DNA from: JAGTVB01 sp964624765
GTDB lineage: Bacteria; Pseudomonadota; Gammaproteobacteria; HK1
Direction: 5' to 3'
DNA length: 9,940 nucleotides
NCBI GenBank assembly: GCA_964624765.1
Contig: CAZUZO010000131.1
Location: forward strand, 1-9,940
Below, piece after piece: positions 1 to 6,800 of this stretch (within the stretch, counting starts at the first letter, position 1; each line of letters begins with the position of its first letter). Position numbers and translations under genes: made by a program. The notes under the pieces were generated by a model, which was given only the letters and a program-made list of their open reading frames with translations, ran no database searches and was not told the origin of the DNA.

Positions 1-126
1 CCGTCGCGAGCGAGCCGAGAGCAAGGCGGACGGCGCGCAGCGACGAGACATATCAAATCGATAGGCGAGGAGCGAGCACCGCCCAACGCCGCTATCGGGT
101 TGTGTAGCAGGTTTTTTCACAACCTC
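1..126 (+). repeat. MITE-like repeat, family A, copy 1 (left end cut off by the window)
   Basis: This is a non-coding, GC-rich repeat. Its first 35 bases match 3189-3223 at about 30 of 35 positions, and similarity continues more loosely through the ATCGAT / GGCGAGG segment near 57-70 (compare about 3240-3257). Its right end, GGTTTTTTCACAACCTC at 110-126, is the exact reverse complement of GAGGTTGTGAAAAAACC at 9921-9937 and nearly that of 3174-3190. The unit therefore appears to run GAGGTTGTG(A/G)AAAAACC - about 90 bases of core - GGTTTTTTCACAACCTC, a small element with 17-bp terminal inverted repeats. The left repeat of this copy would lie just outside the window. It has no coding capacity, so any movement would need a transposase supplied elsewhere. 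That the element is mobile is inferred; the repetition and the inverted ends are seen directly. Confidence 0.75.
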
Positions 127-151
127 TGAGAGGTTGTCTCGGCAGGGCCAG

Positions 152-176
152 CGCAAACCGCCCCCCTTGGGGCGGT
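152..176 (-). terminator. Probable rpsT terminator hairpin
   Basis: Read on the minus strand, an 8-bp perfect stem ACCGCCCC / GGGGCGGT (157-164 with 169-176) with a 4-base loop is followed by TTTGCG. The first base of the stem is the last base of the rpsT stop codon. The T run is only three bases, so intrinsic termination may be weak. Position and stem strength still make it the best candidate for ending rpsT. Confidence 0.5.
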
Positions 177-457
177 CAGGGCGCGGGTGTGGAGCTGGCG
201 ATAGCACGCATTCGCGCGTTCAACCGGCTCTTGTGGCGCGCTGCCTTATTCTTGTGAATCAATCCCCGATTGGCCACCCGATCGACGATGGGCACGGCGA
301 TTTGGTAGGCGCTTCGGGCGGCTGCCGGGTCGCCGCTATCGAGGGCTTTGATGACCTTTTTGAGGTAGGTGCGCATCATGGAACGTTTCGCCACATTGCG
401 TTGGCGCTGGTTCTCGGCCTGTCGGGCGCGGCGACGGGCCTGTTGGGAATTAGCCAT
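176..457 (-). CDS. rpsT: 30S ribosomal protein S20
   Basis: S20 binds 16S rRNA early in assembly of the small subunit. The 93-residue product starts MANSQQARRRARQAENQRQRN, the usual S20 opening (MANxxxAxKRxxQxExxRxxN), and has the expected helical, Arg/Lys-rich composition with the later RGLIHKNKAARHKSRL segment that is characteristic of the family. It is a few residues longer than the usual length of about 87 because of a short tail ending STPAP. The ATG (455-457) has a good ribosome binding site, AGGAG at 467-471 on the minus strand, nine bases upstream. It is divergent from murJ across a 129-bp gap and ends in a hairpin that begins within its stop codon. In enteric bacteria rpsT likewise lies next to, and divergent from, the ribF-ileS operon, which supports the call. 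The family is certain. Confidence 0.97.
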   Translation of the reverse strand: MANSQQARRRARQAENQRQRNVAKRSMMRTYLKKVIKALDSGDPAAARSAYQIAVPIVDRVANRGLIHKNKAARHKSRLNARMRAIASSTPAP

Positions 458-522
458 CGGTCTTGACTCCTATAAGTGCTACAGATTGGGCGTGGCTGCT
501 GCTTGGATATCGCAATCGTATA

Positions 523-551
523 ACTTTGCAATGGCAGCGCCGGCGTGTCAA
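523..551 (-). promoter_or_regulatory. Tentative rpsT promoter in the divergent gap
   Basis: On the minus strand a perfect -35 hexamer TTGACA (551-546) lies 89 bases upstream of the rpsT start codon. At 17-bp spacing the -10 would be CAAAGT (528-523), which matches at only 3 of 6 positions. The better-looking TTATAC lies 22 bp away, which is too far. On the plus strand TATAAC (519-524) is a good -10 for murJ, but no -35 lies at the correct distance. The gap clearly must hold promoters for both directions; the exact assignment is uncertain. Confidence 0.25.
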
Positions 552-586
552 ATGAGTGCGGGCGCTCGGGTAGGGAAACTTTGCCC

Positions 587-2143
587 ATGAAGGAGCAGCT
601 GCTCAAGTCGACGACCACGGTTGGGATGAACACGCTGCTCTCCAGGGTGCTGGGTTTTGTCCGTGATATCGTCGTGGCTCGGTACTTTGGGGCCAGCATG
701 GGGGCTGATGCTTTCTTCGTCGCGTTTCGCATTCCCAATTTCTTGCGTCGCCTGTTTGCGGAGGGGGCTTTTTCCCAGGCCTTCGTGCCGGTGCTCTCCG
801 AGTATAAGGCCATGCGGTCGCCACAGGAGCTGGCAAGGCTCAACGACCAGGTGGTTGCCGTGCTCGCCAGCGTGCTGTTTATGGTGACGTTAGTGGGGGT
901 CGTGGCCGCACCGGTCCTGGTGATGGTCTTCGCCCCTGGTTACTTGGGCCAAGCCGATAAGTATGCGCTCACGGTGGAGCTTCTGCGGCTCACCTTTCCC
1001 TATCTTTTCTTTATCTCGCTTACCGCATTTGCGGGGGCCATTCTCAATACTCACGGGCACTTTGGTGTGCCGGCGTTCACGCCGGTGTTGCTCAACGTTT
1101 CCCTCATCGCGGCTGCCATTTGGCTCGCCCCCTTGCTGGAGACCCCGGTGATGGCGCTGGCGTGGGGAGTGTTTGTCGGTGGTGTGGCGCAGCTGCTGTT
1201 CCAGATCCCGTTTCTTTATCGGCTGCGGTTATTGCCGCGTCCTCGATACCGCGGGGATCACGAGGGCGTGCGCAGGATCCTGCGGCTCATTCTCCCGGCA
1301 TTGTTCGGGGTGTCAGTGGCCCAGATCAATCTCCTCATCGACACTTTGATCGCATCGTTTCTGGTGACAGGAAGCGTCTCATGGCTCTATTTCTCCGATC
1401 GCCTGGTGGAGTTTCCCTTGGGGGTGTTTGGCATTGCGCTGGCGACGGTGATTCTCCCCAGTCTCTCTCGGCAGCATGCCAAAGGACCGCCAGAGGCTTT
1501 TTCGAACACCCTCGATTGGGCTTTGCGTTGGGTGGTGTTGATCGCCCTGCCGGCCTCCATCGGGTTGGTGGTGTTGGGAGGGCCGATGCTCGCGACATTG
1601 TTTCATTATGGCGAGTTCGGTGATAGGGACGTCCACATGGCGAGCCTGAGTCTCAGCGCCTACGGCATGGGTCTACTCGGCTTCGTCGTTATCAAGGTTT
1701 TGGCCCCAGGCTATTACGCACGGCAGGACATTCGCACGCCGGTACGCATCGGGGTGATCGCCATGGTCGCCAACATGGTGTTCAATGTTATGCTGGTATT
1801 CCCTCTGGCCCATGCCGGCCTGGCCATGGCCACCTCATTGTCGGCATTTCTCAATGCGGCGCTCTTGTTCCGCGGCTTGCGCCAGCAGGGGGTATACTGT
1901 CCAGCGCCGGGCTGGCGTCTCTTTCTGACGCGAGTATTGCTGGCGAACCTTCTGCTTGGGCTAGTGCTATGGTTCGCTCGCGGGGAACTGGTCGAGTGGC
2001 TTGCCTACTCTATAGCAGAGCGCACAACGTACCTGACCGCGCTGATCTTGGGCGGTGTTGTGGTGTACCTATTGGGCCTACTCGCCCTCGGGCTAAGACC
2101 GCGTGCTTTGTTGTTCGCCGATAACCGGTCAGAGGTGGCATGA
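587..2143 (+). CDS. murJ: Lipid II flippase MurJ (MviN family)
   Basis: MurJ moves lipid-linked peptidoglycan precursor (lipid II) across the inner membrane. It is a polytopic MOP-superfamily protein with about 14 transmembrane segments, consistent with the long hydrophobic stretches seen throughout. The N-terminal region (residues 18-60) is nearly identical to the family pattern: SRVLGFVRD, then ADAFFVAFRIPNFLRRLFAEG and AFSQAFVP. Charged residues known to matter in E. coli MurJ have counterparts at R20, R26, D41 and R54. The ATG at 587 gives 518 residues, close to E. coli (511), and puts AGGGA (572-576) ten bases upstream. An in-frame GTG at 545 would add 14 residues not expected for the family, so I reject it. 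It is the first gene of the operon, with a strong Shine-Dalgarno sequence for a leader ORF five bases after its stop. Confidence 0.96.
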   Translation: MKEQLLKSTTTVGMNTLLSRVLGFVRDIVVARYFGASMGADAFFVAFRIPNFLRRLFAEGAFSQAFVPVLSEYKAMRSPQELARLNDQVVAVLASVLFMVTLVGVVAAPVLVMVFAPGYLGQADKYALTVELLRLTFPYLFFISLTAFAGAILNTHGHFGVPAFTPVLLNVSLIAAAIWLAPLLETPVMALAWGVFVGGVAQLLFQIPFLYRLRLLPRPRYRGDHEGVRRILRLILPALFGVSVAQINLLIDTLIASFLVTGSVSWLYFSDRLVEFPLGVFGIALATVILPSLSRQHAKGPPEAFSNTLDWALRWVVLIALPASIGLVVLGGPMLATLFHYGEFGDRDVHMASLSLSAYGMGLLGFVVIKVLAPGYYARQDIRTPVRIGVIAMVANMVFNVMLVFPLAHAGLAMATSLSAFLNAALLFRGLRQQGVYCPAPGWRLFLTRVLLANLLLGLVLWFARGELVEWLAYSIAERTTYLTALILGGVVVYLLGLLALGLRPRALLFADNRSEVA

Positions 2144-2147
2144 AAAC

Positions 2148-2156
2148 AAGGAGGTG
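2148..2156 (+). promoter_or_regulatory. Perfect Shine-Dalgarno sequence before the ribF leader ORF
   Basis: AAGGAGGTG, the full anti-16S complement, starts five bases after the murJ stop and lies five bases (from GGAGG) before an ATG at 2160. It is the strongest ribosome binding site in the murJ-ribF gap. It serves a short ORF rather than ribF itself, whose GTG lies about 70 bases downstream. Confidence 0.7.
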
Positions 2157-2159
2157 TCC

Positions 2160-2228
2160 ATGAGTCACTTGGGCGAGTTTGCAACGGCCACCTCAGACCG
2201 ACGACTGGGGGCCTCGGATCCACGGTGA
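2160..2228 (+). CDS. Putative 22-residue leader peptide coupled to ribF
   Basis: An ATG with a perfect Shine-Dalgarno sequence opens a 22-codon frame, starting MSHLGEFATATS and ending ASDPR. Its TGA (2226-2228) overlaps the GTG start of ribF (2225-2227) in a GTGA. No family is recognised, and the peptide has no hydrophobic segment. The likely role is to deliver ribosomes to the ribF start by termination-reinitiation, because ribF has no ribosome binding site of its own. It is not a fragment of ribF: it is in another frame, and RibF has a complete N-terminus. The signals are seen directly; translation of the peptide and the coupling are inferred. Confidence 0.45.
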   Translation: MSHLGEFATATSDRRLGASDPR

Positions 2229-3163
2229 ACCTCGTTCGTGGTTGGCACAATTTACGCCCCGAACATCGGGGCTGTGTACTGACCATCGGTAATTTCGATG
2301 GGGTGCACCTCGGTCACCAGACAGTGCTCGCGCAGCTCGCGGCGGCGGCGCGACGCTATGATCTGCCATCCGTGCTGATCATCTTCGAGCCCCAGCCCCA
2401 GGAGTATTTGGCTCCTTGGCGTGCGCCACCGCGGCTCACCCGGTTTAAGGAAAAGCTGATGGTGCTCAACACGCTCCCGATCGATCGGGTGCTATGTTTG
2501 CGCTTTGCCCGGGCGCTGGCAACGCTGTCCCCCGAGGTGTTCATGACCGAGCTGTTGGTGAAGGCGCTCGGTGCGCGTTATGTGGTGGTCGGAGACGACT
2601 TCCGTTTCGGCCGCGACCGGGGCGGAGATTTCCTGCTACTGAAGCAGGCGGGCCGGCGTTTCGGGTTTGAAGTGGTGCCCATGGAAACCTGTACCCTTAG
2701 GGGTCGCCGAGTGAGTAGCACCTGGGTTCGAGAAACCCTGGAGAACGGTGATTTCGCCGGCGCCGGAGAGCTCCTCGGGCGCTCGTTTCGGCTGTGCGGT
2801 CGGGTTGTCGCGGGCGATGGGCGCGGGCGGGGGCTCGGCTTTCCCACCGCCAATATCGTGTTGCATCGAGAATCCGTGCCGATCTCGGGAGTGCATGTGG
2901 TACGGGTCTACGGCATTAGCGACGGGCCTTTGCCGGGAGTGGCGAACATCGGGACTCGTCCCACGGTAGACGGAACGCGATCGTCGGCGTTACTGGAAGT
3001 GCACGTGTTGGATTTTGCCGAGGACCTGTATGGCCGACAGGTCGAGGTGGAGTTTCTCCGGAAGCTTCGCGCGGAGCGGCGGTTTGAGTCCCTGGCGGCG
3101 CTTACGGCGCAGATAGTGCGCGATACCGAGGAGGCGAGGACTTATTTTGCGAGTTGTGGCTGA
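2225..3163 (+). CDS. ribF: Bifunctional riboflavin kinase / FAD synthetase
   Basis: RibF phosphorylates riboflavin to FMN and then adenylylates FMN to FAD in the cytoplasm. The 312-residue product has both modules. The N-terminal FMN adenylyltransferase carries GNFDGVHLGH at 22-31 (the nucleotidyltransferase H-x-G-H signature) and SSTWVR at 164-169. The C-terminal riboflavin kinase (about 183-306) carries the flavin/ATP-binding GLGFPTAN (203-210) and GVANIGTRPTVDGT. Length matches E. coli RibF (313). The GTG start gives MNLVRGWHNL, aligned with E. coli MKLIRGIHNL; the reading frame is open further upstream but offers no other start codon. No ribosome binding site is visible directly before it, and the start overlaps the stop of a 22-codon ORF, so its translation is probably coupled. 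Confidence 0.96.
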   Translation: MNLVRGWHNLRPEHRGCVLTIGNFDGVHLGHQTVLAQLAAAARRYDLPSVLIIFEPQPQEYLAPWRAPPRLTRFKEKLMVLNTLPIDRVLCLRFARALATLSPEVFMTELLVKALGARYVVVGDDFRFGRDRGGDFLLLKQAGRRFGFEVVPMETCTLRGRRVSSTWVRETLENGDFAGAGELLGRSFRLCGRVVAGDGRGRGLGFPTANIVLHRESVPISGVHVVRVYGISDGPLPGVANIGTRPTVDGTRSSALLEVHVLDFAEDLYGRQVEVEFLRKLRAERRFESLAALTAQIVRDTEEARTYFASCG

Positions 3164-3173
3164 CGTGACCCGA

Positions 3174-3295
3174 GAGGTTGTGAGAAAACCGTCGCGAGCG
3201 GCGGGAGAGCCAGGCGGACGGCGAAGCCGAGAGGCACATTAGATCGATCGGCGAGGCGCGGGTTCTGTGGCCGCCGATCGGTTGAGCAGCGATAG
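3174..3295 (+). repeat. MITE-like repeat, family A, copy 2 (degenerate right end)
   Basis: It begins with GAGGTTGTGAGAAAACC (3174-3190), differing at one base from the 17-base end at 9921-9937. It continues with CCGTCGCGAGCG, identical to window positions 1-12, then the AGGCGGACGGCG block and an ACATTAGATCGATCGGCGAGG segment like that of copy 1. The right side (about 3270-3295, GCCGCCGATCGGTTGAGCAGCG) resembles copy 1 at 90-110 but lacks the terminal GGTTTTTTCACAACCTC, so this copy is probably decayed or truncated. It fills most of the 164-bp gap between ribF and ileS. The right boundary is approximate. Confidence 0.7.
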
Positions 3296-3327
3296 CCCCA
3301 TCACCAGGAAGAATTTCTGAGCACTGC

Positions 3328-6180
3328 ATGCCTGATTACAAGAAAACACTCAATTTGCCGCACACCGATTTTCCCATGCGTGCCCAGCTGGCGACACGGG
3401 AACCGCAATTACTTGCGTATTGGGAAGAGATCGGACTCTATGCTCGGTTACGTCAGCAACGGCGTGGCAGCAGACGGTTTATCCTCCACGACGGGCCGCC
3501 GTATGCCAACGGCGATATCCACATCGGCCACGCGGTCAATAAGATTCTCAAGGACATCATCGTCAAGGCTCGAAGCCTCGATGGGTTCGATGCGCCCTAT
3601 GTGCCGGGATGGGATTGCCACGGGCTGCCCATCGAGCACGTGGTCGAGCAACGCCTCGGTAAAGTCGGCGAGCGCGTCGATGCGCCGGCCTTTCGCCGAG
3701 CCTGCCGGGACTATGCGTTAGAGCAGGTCAGTCGCCAGAGACGGGATTTTCGCCGGCTCGGCGTGATCGGGGACTGGGATAACCCCTATCTCACCTTGGA
3801 TTTCAAACTCGAGGCGGACATCATCCGAGCCTTGGGCCGCCTGATCGCTAAAGGTCATCTCGACCGTGGCTTCAAGCCGGTGCATTGGTGTACCGATTGT
3901 GGGTCGGCCCTCGCCGAGGCGGAAGTGGAGTACGAGGATAAGCGCTCGGTCGCTATCGATGTCCGCTTTCGGGCTGTCGATGGGGAGGCCCTCCGGGCCC
4001 GTTGTGGAGTGCAACGGTCAGAAGACACCCGGCGGGTGCCTTCGGTCGCGATCTGGACCACGACCCCCTGGACGCTCCCTGCCAACCATGCGGTGGCGCT
4101 CAATCCGGAGCTCACCTATGCGTTGGTGGAGATGGGCTCTACGGCTCGGCCGCCAAAGGACCGGGAGCAGGTACTGGTCGCCGATGAGCGGGTGGCGTCT
4201 GTGATGCGGCGGTACGGGGTGACGGATTTTTCCGTCTTGGGCCGCTGTCGGGGGGTGCAGCTTGAGCATCTCCAGCTGCACCATCCCTTCTACGATCGCA
4301 CGGTACCCATCATCCTCGGTTCCCATGTCACCCTCGAGGCCGGGACTGGTGCGGTGCACACGGCGCCGGGCCATGGATTGGATGACTATCTGGTGGGCCA
4401 GCGTTATGGCTTGCCGGTGGATAACCCCGTCGGTTCGGATGGCCGTTTTGTTGCGGGAACGAAGTATTTTGAAGGACAGTTCGTCACCGATGCCAACGAT
4501 CGCGTGGTCGAACTGCTACGCGAACGGGATGCCTTGCTGCACGCGGAGAGTGTGCAGCACAGTTATCCTCACTGCTGGCGTCACAAGACCCCGATCATTT
4601 TTCGAGCCACCCCGCAGTGGTTTATCAGCATGGACAAAGGGGCTCTACGCGAGCAGGCGCTGGCGGCCATCCAGCAGGTTCAGTGGCAACCGCACTGGGG
4701 TGAGCGGCGCATTCGCGGTATGGTCGAAAGCCGCCCCGATTGGTGCATCTCACGGCAGCGCAGCTGGGGGGTTCCCATTACACTTTTCGTGCACAAGGAA
4801 TCGGGGGCTCTGCATCCGCAGATGGATCGGCTCATCGAGAGGGTGGCACGGCGGGTCGAGGAGGCCGGTATCGAGTCTTGGTTTGAGCTCGATGGGAGCG
4901 AGCTGCTGGGTTCGGAGGGGGCGTCCTATGAAAAGGTAACGGACACCCTCGATGTGTGGTTCGACTCGGGGGTGACCCATTTGAGCGTCCTGGAGCGCCG
5001 CCCGGAGCTGGGTTTTCCTGCTGATCTTTATCTCGAAGGTTCGGACCAGCATCGCGGTTGGTTCCAGTCCTCCCTGCTGACCTCGGTGGGGATGCGCGGA
5101 GTCGCTCCCTACCGCCAGGTGTTGACCCACGGTTTCACGGTGGACGCCGAGGGCATGAAGATGTCGAAATCCCGAGGCAACGTGATTGCGCCACAGGAAG
5201 TAGTCACTACTCTCGGAGCGGACGTATTGAGGCTGTGGGTGGCGGCGACTGACTACAGTGCGGAGATGAGCGTTTCCGATGAGATCCTCAAACGCATGTC
5301 CGACGCCTATCGGCGGCTACGCAATACGGCACGGTTTCTTCTGGGCAACCTCAACGGTTTCGATGCCAAGACCGATGTCATTGCGGCCGATCGGATGTTG
5401 GCGCTCGACCGCTGGGCCGTCGGACGCGCTTACCGAGTTCAAGACGAGGTGAGGCAGGCCTATGATGGCAACCAGTTTCACTTGGTGTATCAGAAGGTGC
5501 ACAGCTTCTGTACCTTGGATATGGGCAACTTCTACCTCGATGTGATCAAGGATCGGCTGTATACGACGTCCCCCGAGGGGTTGCCACGGCGCTCGGCCCA
5601 GACCGCCCTGTATCACATCGTGCGCGCGCTTGTGCAATGGCTGGCGCCGATTTTGAGCTTTACCTGCGAGGAGATTTGGCGCCACCTGCCAGGACGCCAG
5701 GGTGACCCGGATTCCGTTTTCCTAGAGACATGGTACCAGGGGCTCGAGCCGCTGACGGACTCTCCCATGGATATGCCGTTTTGGGACGGCGTTCTGGAGG
5801 TTCGGGATGCGGTGAATAAAGAGCTGGAGCGGCTGAGAATAGCCGGCCGGATCGGCTCTGCCCTCGATGCCGAGGTGGATCTGTATTGTCAGCCGGACTT
5901 GAAAGCGCTGCTCGGTCGCTTGCAGGACGAGCTACGGTTTGTTTTGATCACTTCGTATGCTCGGGTACACGCCGCTGACGCGCGTCCGCCCGCGGCCGTG
6001 CATACGACGACTGGAGCGGGGCGATCGCTGTGGTTAACGGTCACACCCTGTGAGCATCGCAAATGCGTTCGCTGCTGGCACCGTCGGGCAGACGTCGGTC
6101 GTCACCCCGAGCATCCAGAACTGTGTGGTCGGTGTGTTACCAACATCGTCGGGGAAGGAGAAAGCCGGCGTTATGCGTGA
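3328..6180 (+). CDS. ileS: Isoleucyl-tRNA synthetase
   Basis: This is a class Ia aminoacyl-tRNA synthetase that charges tRNA-Ile and hydrolyses mischarged valine. The 950-residue product opens MPDYKKTLNLPHTDFPMR, like E. coli IleS (938 residues). Visible in order are the HIGH motif at 65-68 (within GPPYANGDIHIGHAVNKILK), PGWDCHGLPIE, the CP1 editing domain with TTTPWTLPANHA (from 244) and GTGAVHTAPGHGLDDY with its acidic pair near 352-353, the catalytic KMSKS loop at 611-615, the anticodon-binding helical region, and a C-terminal zinc ribbon with C913, C916, C933 and C936 (CVRCW ... CGRC). This is the zinc-containing bacterial type. The nearest ribosome binding sequence, AGGAAGA at 3306-3312, is 15 bases from the ATG, somewhat far. 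The 164-bp upstream gap contains a dispersed repeat. Confidence 0.98.
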   Translation: MPDYKKTLNLPHTDFPMRAQLATREPQLLAYWEEIGLYARLRQQRRGSRRFILHDGPPYANGDIHIGHAVNKILKDIIVKARSLDGFDAPYVPGWDCHGLPIEHVVEQRLGKVGERVDAPAFRRACRDYALEQVSRQRRDFRRLGVIGDWDNPYLTLDFKLEADIIRALGRLIAKGHLDRGFKPVHWCTDCGSALAEAEVEYEDKRSVAIDVRFRAVDGEALRARCGVQRSEDTRRVPSVAIWTTTPWTLPANHAVALNPELTYALVEMGSTARPPKDREQVLVADERVASVMRRYGVTDFSVLGRCRGVQLEHLQLHHPFYDRTVPIILGSHVTLEAGTGAVHTAPGHGLDDYLVGQRYGLPVDNPVGSDGRFVAGTKYFEGQFVTDANDRVVELLRERDALLHAESVQHSYPHCWRHKTPIIFRATPQWFISMDKGALREQALAAIQQVQWQPHWGERRIRGMVESRPDWCISRQRSWGVPITLFVHKESGALHPQMDRLIERVARRVEEAGIESWFELDGSELLGSEGASYEKVTDTLDVWFDSGVTHLSVLERRPELGFPADLYLEGSDQHRGWFQSSLLTSVGMRGVAPYRQVLTHGFTVDAEGMKMSKSRGNVIAPQEVVTTLGADVLRLWVAATDYSAEMSVSDEILKRMSDAYRRLRNTARFLLGNLNGFDAKTDVIAADRMLALDRWAVGRAYRVQDEVRQAYDGNQFHLVYQKVHSFCTLDMGNFYLDVIKDRLYTTSPEGLPRRSAQTALYHIVRALVQWLAPILSFTCEEIWRHLPGRQGDPDSVFLETWYQGLEPLTDSPMDMPFWDGVLEVRDAVNKELERLRIAGRIGSALDAEVDLYCQPDLKALLGRLQDELRFVLITSYARVHAADARPPAAVHTTTGAGRSLWLTVTPCEHRKCVRCWHRRADVGRHPEHPELCGRCVTNIVGEGESRRYA

Positions 6181-6244
6181 TGGTGAGACCTTGAGTGGCC
6201 GGGGATCGACGTTGCTCGGATGCCTGATGGGATGCCGGTCGTGA
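6173..6244 (+). CDS. Possible 23-residue bridging ORF between ileS and lspA
   Basis: An ATG eight bases before the end of ileS, with AAGGAG at 6155-6160 (12-base gap), opens a 23-codon frame starting MRDGETLSGRG. Its TGA (6242-6244) overlaps an in-frame GTG of lspA at 6241-6243. No family is recognised. It resembles the better-supported leader before ribF in size and in its GTGA junction, but the ribosome binding site spacing is long and it may be chance. If it is real, lspA would probably start at 6241 rather than 6220. Confidence 0.2.
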   Translation: MRDGETLSGRGSTLLGCLMGCRS

Positions 6245-6726
6245 GTCTTGATCGATTACCCATCATCCGATGGCTGCCCATCGCCGCCGCGGTTTTGGCC
6301 CTGGACTGGTTAACCAAGAGCTGGGCTGTTGCGGTCTTGACGCCTTACCAACCGGTGCCGGTGGCGCCATTTCTCAATCTGACGCTGGTGTTCAATCCGG
6401 GCGCTGCTTTCAGTCTGTTGAGTGATGCGGGCGGTTGGCAGCGATGGTTCTTTATCGTCGTCTCGATCCTGGTGGTCATCGTCTTGTCGGTGTGGTTGCA
6501 CCGGATTCCGCGGGGCCAGGTATGGGTGCCGGTCGCCATGGCACTGGTCCTCGGCGGTGCGCTCGGCAACCTGTGGGATCGGTTGACCCTCGGCTTGGTG
6601 GTGGACTTCATCGATGTGTACTATCGGCACTGGCATTGGCCGGCGTTCAATGTGGCCGATGCGGCCATCAGCACGGGGGCTGTGATGTTGCTGTTGAGCG
6701 CGCTGCGGCCGGAGCCACCGCATTGA
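6220..6726 (+). CDS. lspA: Lipoprotein signal peptidase (signal peptidase II)
   Basis: LspA is an inner-membrane aspartyl protease (MEROPS A8) that removes signal peptides from prolipoproteins after diacylglyceryl modification. The 168-residue product has four hydrophobic segments (about 16-39, 73-95, 101-118, 142-162). Family motifs are clear: LDWLTK (28-33), NPGAAFSLLSDAGGWQRWFF (59-78), GGALGNLWDRL (112-122), VVDFID (127-132) and FNVADAAI (143-150). The catalytic aspartates correspond to D129 and D147. The start is ambiguous: ATG 6220, ATG 6232 and GTG 6241 are all in frame, and none has a strong ribosome binding site. The GTG would give a 161-residue protein beginning SLDRLPIIRWL, also acceptable. 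It sits 39 bp after ileS, the usual neighbour in this operon. Confidence 0.95.
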   Translation: MPDGMPVVSLDRLPIIRWLPIAAAVLALDWLTKSWAVAVLTPYQPVPVAPFLNLTLVFNPGAAFSLLSDAGGWQRWFFIVVSILVVIVLSVWLHRIPRGQVWVPVAMALVLGGALGNLWDRLTLGLVVDFIDVYYRHWHWPAFNVADAAISTGAVMLLLSALRPEPPH

Positions 6727-6800
6727 TGGCGGTGCCTTCGGCGCTGCACTATCGGTCCTCGGCCAACGCCCGTGCGGGCAGCCAGCGCGTGCGCCCGTGA
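6726..6800 (+). CDS. Possible 24-residue bridging ORF between lspA and fkpB
   Basis: The stop codon of lspA overlaps an ATG in TGATG (6724-6728). That ATG opens a 24-codon frame, starting MAVPSALHYRSS and ending SQRVRP, whose TGA (6798-6800) in turn overlaps the ATG of fkpB, again as TGATG. GGAG at 6711-6714 lies 11 bases before the ATG. No family is recognised and there is no hydrophobic segment. The double stop/start overlap is suited to reinitiating ribosomes passing from lspA to fkpB, which has no visible ribosome binding site. The geometry is seen; translation is inferred, and the frame could be open by chance in GC-rich DNA. Confidence 0.3.
   Translation: MAVPSALHYRSSANARAGSQRVRP

Noticed and set aside
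545..586. Longer murJ with a GTG start at 545
   Set aside because: The extra 14 residues have no counterpart in MurJ, and ATG 587 has a properly spaced AGGGA and the family N-terminus.
376..843. 155-codon minus-strand frame overlapping rpsT and the start of murJ
   Set aside because: It overlaps two certain genes in other frames and shows no family features.
6435..6800. 121-codon plus-strand frame overlapping lspA
   Set aside because: Most of it is the shadow of lspA. Only its last 24 codons, beyond the lspA stop, are considered, as a possible bridging ORF.
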